A stretch of DNA of 14,634 nucleotides from CAYMDD01 sp964409675 (GTDB lineage Bacteria > Pseudomonadota > Alphaproteobacteria > Rickettsiales > SXRF01): positions 1 to 14,634 of the forward strand of contig CAYPEF010000054.1 in the NCBI GenBank assembly GCA_964409675.1, in the 5' to 3' direction. The stretch's first letter is position 1. Every line of letters begins with the position of its first letter. The notes beneath the pieces were generated by a model. That model ran no database searches, had not been told where the DNA came from, and was given only the letters and a program-made list of their open reading frames with translations. A program made the position numbers and the translations under genes. This document shows, in pieces, positions 5,598 through 12,428 of this stretch.

Positions 5598-8308
5598 GCG
5601 GCCATGTCGTTGGATGTGGGGATGGAGAGGTATTGCGCAATCGCCTGCAGCAGGCCGGGGCGATCGGTCTTGACGATGCAGGACTCAATGCCTGCCGCCT
5701 TGCCCTTGGCCACCACCTCATTGCTGAGCGACGCCGTGTAGGCGATGAAGGGAATGGTGTTGATGCCGGGCAGCGCCTTGCAGGCGGCGGTGAACTCAAA
5801 GCCGTTCATGCCGGGCATTTCGATGTCGGTCACCACCAGGTCGAATTTCTTTTCGCGCTTGCCGATCAGCCGGATCGCTTCCATACCGCTTTCCGCCGAT
5901 GTCACCTTATAGCCCGCCGCCGAGAGGAACGGCACGGTGAGATTGCGGAAAAAGGGGCTATCCTCCACGAGCAGAATTTCACACTCGGACGCCTTGTTCT
6001 TGCCCTGCGACACCGTATCGCTGATCGCCTGATCCACCAGGTCGGAGAGCAGTTGCGCCACGTCGATCACGTCGGTGGTGCGCTCGGCGATCACCATGCT
6101 GCCAAGGCAGCCCTTTTCCTTCGACTTCAGTTTAATGGCAAACGGCGCATGCACGATGTCCACAATCGCCTCCACCACCAGACCGATAGTCTTTTTATCG
6201 TAGGTAAAGACGATCACCTGCACCAGGCCCGAATTGGGAACGGTCATTTTATCGTCAAGCGTAATCAGGCGCATCAGCTCACCGCGGTACTGCACCACCG
6301 GGTGCTCTCCGGCAAGCTCGATCTGCGCGGCGTCAATTTCTTCAAGGCGCGACACCAGCTCCAGCGGCACCGCCTTGGGCGCGCCCTTGCCGGCGGTGAA
6401 GATCAGGAAGCTGATCATCTTGTCGCCCGCATCGGCGGAAGCGTCGCCGTTATCCTGCTGGTGCGAATTCTCGATATCGCCGATGCCCTTGGCCAGCCCA
6501 TTCGGGTCCAGGATCATGATGATACTGCCATCCCCCAGTATGGTATTTCCCGAATAGAGGGGTATGCTCTTCAGCAGGCTGGAAACCGGCTTCACCACGA
6601 TTTCCTCCGTATCGAACACGCGGTCCACGATCAGGCCGAACTCATAGCCGCCCACCTTGCACACCACGATGAAGGATTCCTTCCCTTCCCAGTCGCGCGC
6701 GCCGCGGCTCACCTGCAGCATGTCGCCCAGCACCGCCAGCGGCAGCAGCTTTTCGCGCAGCCGAATCACCGGCGAGCCGTTGATGGTCTCAATCTGCACT
6801 TCCGTGTCTTTCGCCACGCGCACCAGCTCCAGCACGTTGATCTGCGGCAGCGCAAAGCGCATGCCCGATACTTCCACGATCAATACGGAGACGATGGCAA
6901 GCGTCAGCGGAATCTTGATGCTGAACTTGGATCCCTTGCCCAGCTCCGAACTCAGCTCAATCGTGCCGCCGATTTTTTCGATATTGGTGCGCACCACGTC
7001 CATGCCCACGCCACGGCCCGATACACTGGTAACCTTCTCCGCCGTAGAAAACCCGGCGCGGAAGATGAATTGCATGATCTGCTGGTCCGGCATGTTCTCC
7101 AGCTCGGAGCCGGTGACGAGGCCGTTGGCGAGCGCCTTTTCCTTAATGCGCGCCACGTTCAGCCCCTTGCCGTCATCGGCGATCTCGATGATGATATGGC
7201 CGCCTTCATGGAACGCGCTGAGCGACACCGTGCCCGTTTCGGATTTTCCGGTGGCCTTGCGGTCGGCGGGCAGCTCCAGCCCGTGGTCGCAGGAATTACG
7301 CACCATGTGGGTCAGTGGGTCCTTGATCAGCTCCAGCAATTGCCGGTCCAGCTCGGTTTCCGCGCCGTGCATTTTCAGCTCGATCTTCTTGTTCAATTCA
7401 TGCGACAAATCGCGGATCAGGCGCGGAAATTTCGACCATGCGTTGCCGATCGGCTGCATGCGCGTCTTCATCACGCCTTCCTGCAACTCGGAGGTGATAT
7501 GGCTCAGCTGCTGAAGCGGGGCCATGAAATCGCGGTCTTCGCGCGTGCGCGCGATCTGGAGCAATTGGTTGCGCGTCAGCACCAGCTCGCTCACCATCTG
7601 CATCAGATTTTCCAGCACGTCCAGATTGACGCGGATCGACTGATTCGCCGCCGCCGCGCCGCCGTCCTTGGCCTCGCCTTTATCCGCCGTGGCTGCCGCC
7701 GGCGCTGCGGGTTGCGCCGCCGCAGGCTGCTGCGCCACCAATGCCGGTTTTGCCGGTGCGGGCGCTTCCGCCACCACCTCTGCCGGCGCTTCGGCGGGTG
7801 CGTCTTTCTGCTCGGCAATCAGCGCCGCTAAATCATCATCGCCCTTGAAGAAGGAGGAGAAATCGGCGGCAGGCGCTTCCGCCGCAGGCGCAGCTGCAGC
7901 TGCCGGCGCGCCGGCCTCGCCTTCGATCTGCCCGGTATCGGCGAAATGGTTAAGCTTGCCGATCAGCGAAGCGTCGCTTCCTTCCGGCTCCTGCCCGTTC
8001 TGGCTCAGGAAATCGATTAGGTTCTTGATATTATCGAGCGAGGCCAGCACCAGCGTGATGGCTTCCGGCGTGGCGTCCAGCTCCTTGTCGCGGATTTTGC
8101 CGAGCACGTTTTCCGACGCGTGCGCCACCGACTCCAGCCGGGGCAGCCCCAGAAAACCGCAGGTACCCTTGATAGTGTGCACAATGCGGAAGATGTTGCC
8201 AAGAATCGCGGCATCGCCGGGATTCTGCTCCAGCTTCACCAGCTCCTGGTCGAGCAGCGACAGGCCTTCCACTGTTTCGGTGATAAATTCACTGATCAGA
8301 TCATCCAT
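5594..8308 (-). CDS. cheA: Hybrid chemotaxis histidine kinase CheA with tandem CheW-like domains and receiver
   Basis: CheA autophosphorylates in response to receptors and hands phosphate to CheY and CheB. The 904 residues are long for CheA (about 650-700 usually). Order: Hpt/P1 (1-105) with phosphoacceptor H44 in VHTIKG; an Ala/Pro-rich linker (about 132-215) where the CheY-docking P2 would lie; P3 dimerisation helices (about 223-290); an ATPase domain (295-470) with N-box N338, DDGKG (378-382) and GRGVGMD (431-437); a P5 CheW-like domain (about 473-605); a second CheW-like domain (about 630-765); and a C-terminal receiver (about 776-895) with phosphoacceptor D828 and K880, followed by Thr instead of Pro. 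All kinase residues look intact. The start is supported by AGGAG 6 bases upstream, inside the chpT end (8 bp overlap). The receiver may act as a phosphate sink. Confidence 0.96.
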   Translation of the reverse strand: MDDLISEFITETVEGLSLLDQELVKLEQNPGDAAILGNIFRIVHTIKGTCGFLGLPRLESVAHASENVLGKIRDKELDATPEAITLVLASLDNIKNLIDFLSQNGQEPEGSDASLIGKLNHFADTGQIEGEAGAPAAAAAPAAEAPAADFSSFFKGDDDLAALIAEQKDAPAEAPAEVVAEAPAPAKPALVAQQPAAAQPAAPAAATADKGEAKDGGAAAANQSIRVNLDVLENLMQMVSELVLTRNQLLQIARTREDRDFMAPLQQLSHITSELQEGVMKTRMQPIGNAWSKFPRLIRDLSHELNKKIELKMHGAETELDRQLLELIKDPLTHMVRNSCDHGLELPADRKATGKSETGTVSLSAFHEGGHIIIEIADDGKGLNVARIKEKALANGLVTGSELENMPDQQIMQFIFRAGFSTAEKVTSVSGRGVGMDVVRTNIEKIGGTIELSSELGKGSKFSIKIPLTLAIVSVLIVEVSGMRFALPQINVLELVRVAKDTEVQIETINGSPVIRLREKLLPLAVLGDMLQVSRGARDWEGKESFIVVCKVGGYEFGLIVDRVFDTEEIVVKPVSSLLKSIPLYSGNTILGDGSIIMILDPNGLAKGIGDIENSHQQDNGDASADAGDKMISFLIFTAGKGAPKAVPLELVSRLEEIDAAQIELAGEHPVVQYRGELMRLITLDDKMTVPNSGLVQVIVFTYDKKTIGLVVEAIVDIVHAPFAIKLKSKEKGCLGSMVIAERTTDVIDVAQLLSDLVDQAISDTVSQGKNKASECEILLVEDSPFFRNLTVPFLSAAGYKVTSAESGMEAIRLIGKREKKFDLVVTDIEMPGMNGFEFTAACKALPGINTIPFIAYTASLSNEVVAKGKAAGIESCIVKTDRPGLLQAIAQYLSIPTSNDMAA

Positions 8309-8978
8309 GCGAAGCTCCTGCCATCTCCCCCGCCATTGCCGGCTGTACGGCTGTAAACATAATCGATTCCGCGCCCGCCTCGATGCTGAGCGTCACATGC
8401 AGCTCATCGGCCAGGCGGCGCGTCAGGTAATATTGCACATTCTTCGGGCTCATCAGGTCGCTGTTGCCGCCCGTCTTCAGGATGCCGTCAGCTTCCGCGT
8501 CCCACTTCACCGCCGAGCCGCTGGCGCTGACCTGGATGCGCTTTTCCCCCTCATCGTCATGCGCGATGCGCACCGACACCGTGCCGCCCTTCAGCAGCGC
8601 GGACGATGCGATAATCAGCAGGTTGAAAATCAGCCGCACCATTTTCACGCTGATGGAGATGCCCGCCGCGTCGGTGTATTCGTCCGGCCAGTCGAGCGCC
8701 ACCTTGCTGCCGGCGAAGAAATCGGCGGCCATTTTCTGCTTATCGGTGAGCGAGGCTTCGCCGTGGTCCTTTACCCGCCCATACGCCAGCCGGTAAAACT
8801 GCAGGCGCGACACGGCGGAAAACGCACTGGTGACAATCAGCTCCACCGCCTGGTTCTGCATGCTGAAGCCTTCTTCGCTCAGGAATTCCGCGCCGTTATT
8901 GACGGCGCCGATCGGCCCCGTCAGATCATGGCAAAGGCGGGTGCACAGCAATTCGGCCATGCGCAGTTCTTCAATCAT
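8301..8978 (-). CDS. chpT: Histidine phosphotransferase ChpT
   Basis: ChpT is the dimeric phosphotransferase that relays phosphate from the hybrid kinase CckA to CtrA (and CpdR) in alphaproteobacteria. The 225 residues begin with a dimerisation/phosphotransfer helix containing the signature LCTRLCHDLTGPIGAVNNG, with phosphoacceptor H17. They continue into a degenerate HATPase-like C-terminal domain without ATP-binding motifs, as expected for the family. It is the first gene of the che operon, overlapping cheA by 8 bp, and a GGGA Shine-Dalgarno precedes its ATG. Its promoter region is shared with a divergent S24 repressor and contains a perfect inverted repeat. Finding it transcribed with cheA, and with ctrA in the same neighbourhood, links the CtrA relay to chemotaxis. 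Confidence 0.92.
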   Translation of the reverse strand: MIEELRMAELLCTRLCHDLTGPIGAVNNGAEFLSEEGFSMQNQAVELIVTSAFSAVSRLQFYRLAYGRVKDHGEASLTDKQKMAADFFAGSKVALDWPDEYTDAAGISISVKMVRLIFNLLIIASSALLKGGTVSVRIAHDDEGEKRIQVSASGSAVKWDAEADGILKTGGNSDLMSPKNVQYYLTRRLADELHVTLSIEAGAESIMFTAVQPAMAGEMAGASHG

Positions 8979-9080
8979 ACAATTCCCAGCGACAAAACAG
9001 ATCTCAGTAACAGAAACAGGCAGGCGAAAGCGATCCGCTTCAGCCCTTTTCTTCCACTATTTCGCAGAAAGATGAATTTT

Positions 9081-9094
9081 CAGTAAACTTACTG
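9081..9094. promoter_or_regulatory. Inverted repeat CAGTAA-AC-TTACTG, candidate operator
   Basis: A perfect 6+2+6 bp inverted repeat with T- and A-rich flanks lies between the divergent chpT operon and the S24 repressor gene (102 bp and 127 bp from the two ATGs). Related half-sites occur nearby: CAGTAA at 9005-9010, and TACTG at 9146-9150 and 9164-9168. Dyads of this size between a phage-type repressor and its target are typical operators. Which protein binds is inferred. Confidence 0.45.
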
Positions 9095-9221
9095 CAAAAA
9101 ATACCTATTCTTTCAGGATGTACGCTGTGCTAAAAACAGATAAAATACTGGCGATACAGGCTCTACTGCGCTAATACACCCCCATTGCCGCCAATTACGG
9201 CATTCAGAAGGCATCACTGGT

Positions 9222-9881
9222 ATGACAAGCGATACGTTGATCGGCAACCGGCTCAAGGAATGCATGCGCACGCGCGGCATCAACGCCACCGAACTGGCGC
9301 GCCAGGCGGATGTGCGCACCTCCTTCATCTACGACGTAATCAGCGGCAAATCGCTCAACCCATCCACCGTCACGCTGGCAAGGGTGGCGGAGACGCTAGG
9401 GGTTTCGCTGCATTACCTGGTCGGGGCCGAGGCGGAACCGGCGGCGGCACAGCCGGCGGCGGAGGATTTCGTCGCTCTGCCGCGCCTGACGGTGGAAGCT
9501 TCCGCCGGCGGCGGTGCGCAGGTAATTTCGGAAAAAACCGAGGAATATTATTATTTCCGCCGCTCCTGGATCCGCAACCGGCTGATGACCGCCCCGGCGA
9601 ACTTACGCCTGCTGTTCGTGCGCGGCGACAGCATGGAGCCTACATTGCATGATGGCGACATCATCCTCACCGATATCAGCAAGACCATTCCCTCCCCGCC
9701 CGGCATTTTCGTGCTGTTCGACGGGCTGGGGCTGGTGGCGAAACGGCTGGAATATGTCAGCGGCTCGGAGCCGCCGGCGGTGCGGATTATTTCGGATAAC
9801 CCGCAATACGGCGCTTATGAGCGCCCGGTGGCGGACATGCGCATCATTGGCCGCGTGGTATGGTTCGCGCGGGAATTGTAA
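9222..9881 (+). CDS. XRE-family HTH / S24 peptidase-like transcriptional repressor
   Basis: A 219-residue phage CI-type regulator. An N-terminal helix-turn-helix (about 8-65) has the XRE pattern ELARQADVRTSFIYDVISGK, then a flexible Ala-rich linker. A C-terminal S24/LexA-like domain (about 85-219) has the catalytic Ser137 in VRGDSMEP and Lys174 in VAKRLEY. An Ala95-Gly96 pair in EASAGGGA is a possible self-cleavage site. The family usually represses target genes and may be inactivated by RecA-stimulated autocleavage, though many chromosomal members work independently of SOS. AGAAGG lies 10 bases before the ATG. It is divergent from chpT-che and close to a perfect dyad, so autoregulation and control of the che operon are plausible but not shown. 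It is shorter than a typical lysogeny module and no phage genes accompany it. Confidence 0.9.
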   Translation: MTSDTLIGNRLKECMRTRGINATELARQADVRTSFIYDVISGKSLNPSTVTLARVAETLGVSLHYLVGAEAEPAAAQPAAEDFVALPRLTVEASAGGGAQVISEKTEEYYYFRRSWIRNRLMTAPANLRLLFVRGDSMEPTLHDGDIILTDISKTIPSPPGIFVLFDGLGLVAKRLEYVSGSEPPAVRIISDNPQYGAYERPVADMRIIGRVVWFAREL

Positions 9882-10498
9882 GCGGCGGCGGACGGCTTGC
9901 CGAGGCCGGGGGCAAGGCTCAGTTCCTCCATCTTGCGGTACAGGGTGGAGCGGCCCAGCCCCAGCGCCCGCGCCGCCTTCGTCACCTGACCGCGGCTGTG
10001 CATCAGCGCGTAGGCGATAATATCGGCTTCCAGCTCGCGGAACCGGCGGATTTCACCATCTTCTTTCACCAGCGGCACGCGGTCCGCCGTTTCAGGCGGC
10101 GCTTCCAGCTGCAGCATGCGCTGCAGGGTTTGCAGGCGCGTGAGGTTGCGCAGCGTGCATTTCAGCCGGTCGACGCTCACCGGGCGGGCCAGCATGTCGT
10201 CCACCCCCGCCTCGGCCACCAGCGCTTCGGCTTCGGCGTCGCCAAACGGGTAGAGCGCCAGCACGGCGATATCGCGGCAATACTGACGCACCGCCACCAG
10301 TTCCGCTTCCAGCGCGGGCACCGAATGCGGGCTGACATCCAGGATCAGGATGCCGAACGACCCCAACTCGCCGCGCGAGAGGTCTTTCAGGGCCGACATC
10401 GGCAGGGCGTGCAGCGCGTAATGCAGCCGGTGGCGTATCAGGTCGGCAACCGGCTCGGAACGACCGGGATTGTCACTGATCAATAATACCGATGTCAT
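9815..10498 (-). CDS. Degenerate receiver plus Fis-type HTH regulator
   Basis: A 227-residue protein when started at the ATG at 10498, which is preceded by a GGGGG ribosome site. A longer frame from 10579 only translates AT-rich promoter DNA. Residues 1-120 form a receiver domain with D54 in LILDVSP. The first acidic pair is reduced to SD (8-9), the switch Ser/Thr is not evident, and the conserved Lys is Arg (LARPVSV), so normal phosphorylation is doubtful. After a short linker, about 160-200 carries a Fis-like HTH (QVTKAARALGLGRSTLYRKM). There is no AAA+ domain, so it is not an NtrC-type sigma54 activator, and it differs from the ActR/RegA layout mainly in the degenerate receiver. The last 22 codons are antisense to the S24 repressor (67 bp tail-to-tail overlap) and look like read-through past the usual end of the domain. 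Targets unknown. Confidence 0.85.
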   Translation of the reverse strand: MTSVLLISDNPGRSEPVADLIRHRLHYALHALPMSALKDLSRGELGSFGILILDVSPHSVPALEAELVAVRQYCRDIAVLALYPFGDAEAEALVAEAGVDDMLARPVSVDRLKCTLRNLTRLQTLQRMLQLEAPPETADRVPLVKEDGEIRRFRELEADIIAYALMHSRGQVTKAARALGLGRSTLYRKMEELSLAPGLGKPSAAAYNSRANHTTRPMMRMSATGRS

Positions 10499-10637
10499 TG
10501 GAATCCCCCGTCTTTTGCCTGAGCGCACAATCGGAATATAATAATAGTATAAAGATATACAACCACTGATATTATTCAACCGTTTTTATCTTTTTCTTTC
10601 CGCCCCTGTCCCGCTTATGGTATGTTTTCATTAATAT
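10499..10637. promoter_or_regulatory. AT-rich divergent promoter region
   Basis: This gap separates the minus-strand receiver-Fis gene from the plus-strand secreted-protein gene. It is much more AT-rich than the genes, especially 10535-10580. On the minus strand TTGTAT, 16 bases, TATATT would fit a sigma70-like promoter for the Fis gene, but this is a weak call. I see no CtrA box here. Confidence 0.35.
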
Positions 10638-11507
10638 ATGAGTATTCGCCGCACCTCCCCGCTTTTTTCTCTCGCCGCCTTTGCAGGTTTAGGCGTAACC
10701 TGGCTGTTTACCTCGGCTTTTCAGGTTCCCTGCTTCGCCTTCTGCACCGATCAAACGAATATCCAGGAAAATTACGTCAAATCCCGCGACGAATGCCGCG
10801 AATTCGCCGAGCTGAAGGCTGATATCTATAACGACCCCGCCAGCCCGGAGGCCGCCAAGCAGCGCAAAACCCGACTGGTGGGCCTGTTCAGCGACTGCAT
10901 GGGCGCCAAGGGCTGGACCGTGCCCGGCCCCACAGCAGACCCGAAGGACAAGGATGCCAAGCCGGGAGACAAGGCCGCGCCCGATGCCGCCGCCGTTGCA
11001 GCCGCAGCCACGGCCAAGCGCGATCTGCAGCGCTCCGCCGAATGCGCCTATGCGCGTCAGGCCGAAAACAACACCGCCACCGCCGCGTCCCAGGCAAAAG
11101 GATGCGACGAAGAATGCACCCAGCGCCTGCGCATGGCCCCGGAAGCCCCGCTTCCCGCCTCCTGCCCACCCGAAGGCAGCGCCCGCCTGCGCCTGCTGAA
11201 AGCCGATGCCGAACGGGCTGGCCCGCCGCCAGGCGTTATCGCAGCCCCCATCATCACCAGCACATCAAAAGCTTCCGCCAGCGCTTCAGCCTCGGCCACG
11301 GCCAGCGCCAAACCTGCGAGCAGCAAGCACAAAAAAAGCGGCACCAAGAAAAGCGCCGCCCAAAAACCCTCCGATAAAACCGCCGCTCCGGCAAAACCTT
11401 CCGCAGCCAAGGCAGCCCCCGCCCCCGCAAGCACACCCAAACCCGCCACCCCTCCCCGCTCCGGCAGCCCGGAAGCAGTGCTAGAACAAGGATTGCATTT
11501 AAAATAA
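10638..11507 (+). CDS. Secreted or membrane-anchored protein with Lys/Ala/Pro-rich tail, function unknown
   Basis: I do not recognise a family. The 289 residues begin with a positively charged MSIRRTS and a hydrophobic stretch (about 9-35) that is either a signal peptide or a membrane anchor. Residues 36-180 are hydrophilic and carry evenly spaced cysteines; the protein has eight in all (32, 36, 53, 87, 136, 156, 160, 176), suited to disulphides in the periplasm. FSDCMGAKGW (84-93) resembles a short motif seen in small envelope proteins of alphaproteobacteria. From about 205 the chain is low-complexity Ala/Ser/Lys/Pro, like a histone-H1 tail. No Shine-Dalgarno is visible before the ATG, so the start could be leaderless or misplaced. 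It converges with the pseudopilin gene with only 5 bases between the stops. Confidence 0.75.
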   Translation: MSIRRTSPLFSLAAFAGLGVTWLFTSAFQVPCFAFCTDQTNIQENYVKSRDECREFAELKADIYNDPASPEAAKQRKTRLVGLFSDCMGAKGWTVPGPTADPKDKDAKPGDKAAPDAAAVAAAATAKRDLQRSAECAYARQAENNTATAASQAKGCDEECTQRLRMAPEAPLPASCPPEGSARLRLLKADAERAGPPPGVIAAPIITSTSKASASASASATASAKPASSKHKKSGTKKSAAQKPSDKTAAPAKPSAAKAAPAPASTPKPATPPRSGSPEAVLEQGLHLK

Positions 11508-11512
11508 GTTTC

Positions 11513-12382
11513 TTAATTAAAAATAAACCGTAAGGAACATCCTAGCACTTCCGCTCCCGTACCATTATTATAAGGATTTCCCGCCGCATTCGATACGCAT
11601 ACGCCATTACTCGGCGCAGCTGGGGTAGAAGTGCCGGGGGCACAGGTAACGGTATAGGAGGGAGTTGCACAGGGCGGCGTATTTAACGTATCGTAATAGA
11701 AGTTTACGTTGCGCGCCGTTATAGTGCCGCTAAGAGGCATTCCATCATCTATTTTACTGTCAATTGCATATCCGTCACGCGGTGCCACCGCCGTTTCCGA
11801 CTCCCCAATCAGGTGGCCAAAATTATCCAGTGAGTTAATACCCCCGACCAGCTGGTAATAAGACCTGCCTGCATCGGTATAGGCAGTAAAGAATGCACGC
11901 TTGTCCAGTACAGATCCGGGGAGAATGGATTGAAGAGCAATAATATCAGCCGCCGTTCCGCACGTACCACCAGCTGAATTCCCATCAACGCCGCTAAACG
12001 TGCCCTCAATTAATCTTGCAGTACTGAGATCATTCCAGAACAATGCCACTTCGCCGCAAATGTAATTCCCGCCGGCATGGCCAGATTCAATTGCAAAATC
12101 TTCATTCCCTTGGCCCTTGGTTCCCGCTCGCGATATCATTCCGAACTGAGCGGCTCTTAATGCTGATATATCACCGGGAAGCGCATTATATTTTATACGA
12201 AAGGCATTCACTGCTGTATTGTATTTCTCAACCTGAGTGATAGTACCTCTTACCGCAGCTGCACGGATCAAATCCCGACCCACTAAAACGCCACCGATAA
12301 TCAATCCGATAATTACCAGAACAATCGAAAGCTCAATCAAGGTAAACCCGAAACAAGGCACTGTTTCCCCTGACTTTCTCAT
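11513..12382 (-). CDS. Prepilin-type N-methylation protein (pseudopilin/minor pilin-like)
   Basis: The N-terminus has a 12-residue leader ending in Gly and the type IV prepilin signature GFTLIELSIVLVIIGLIIGG (12-31). PilD-type peptidase would therefore cleave after Gly12, and the hydrophobic helix would pack in the pilus or pseudopilus core. The 289-residue length exceeds major pilins (about 150) and suits a minor pilin or a special pseudopilin. The mature part has six cysteines, with NYICGEVALFW near the middle and a C-terminal LGCSLRFIFN. A good AGGAAG site precedes the ATG. The gene is more AT-rich than corA and the che genes. No pilus assembly ATPase, platform or peptidase gene is in the window, so its machinery lies elsewhere. 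Confidence 0.85.
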   Translation of the reverse strand: MRKSGETVPCFGFTLIELSIVLVIIGLIIGGVLVGRDLIRAAAVRGTITQVEKYNTAVNAFRIKYNALPGDISALRAAQFGMISRAGTKGQGNEDFAIESGHAGGNYICGEVALFWNDLSTARLIEGTFSGVDGNSAGGTCGTAADIIALQSILPGSVLDKRAFFTAYTDAGRSYYQLVGGINSLDNFGHLIGESETAVAPRDGYAIDSKIDDGMPLSGTITARNVNFYYDTLNTPPCATPSYTVTCAPGTSTPAAPSNGVCVSNAAGNPYNNGTGAEVLGCSLRFIFN

Positions 12383-12428
12383 TTTTTCTTCCTATTATAG
12401 GCTATAAGTATCTACTATACCGATCTTT

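Noticed and set aside
5573..7831. A 752-codon plus-strand open frame rich in His and Arg
   Set aside because: It is the antisense of cheA, whose domains and catalytic motifs are all intact. The His/Arg/Gln composition is typical of a GC-rich shadow frame.
7680..7920. Tandem repeat array in cheA
   Set aside because: It is the low-complexity Ala/Pro linker coding sequence, with no regular repeat unit.
7668..9086. A 472-codon plus-strand open frame across the cheA/chpT junction
   Set aside because: It is antisense to cheA and chpT and has no recognisable domain.
10499..10579. 27-residue N-terminal extension of the Fis regulator
   Set aside because: It translates AT-rich promoter DNA, and a good ribosome site sits before the ATG at 10498.
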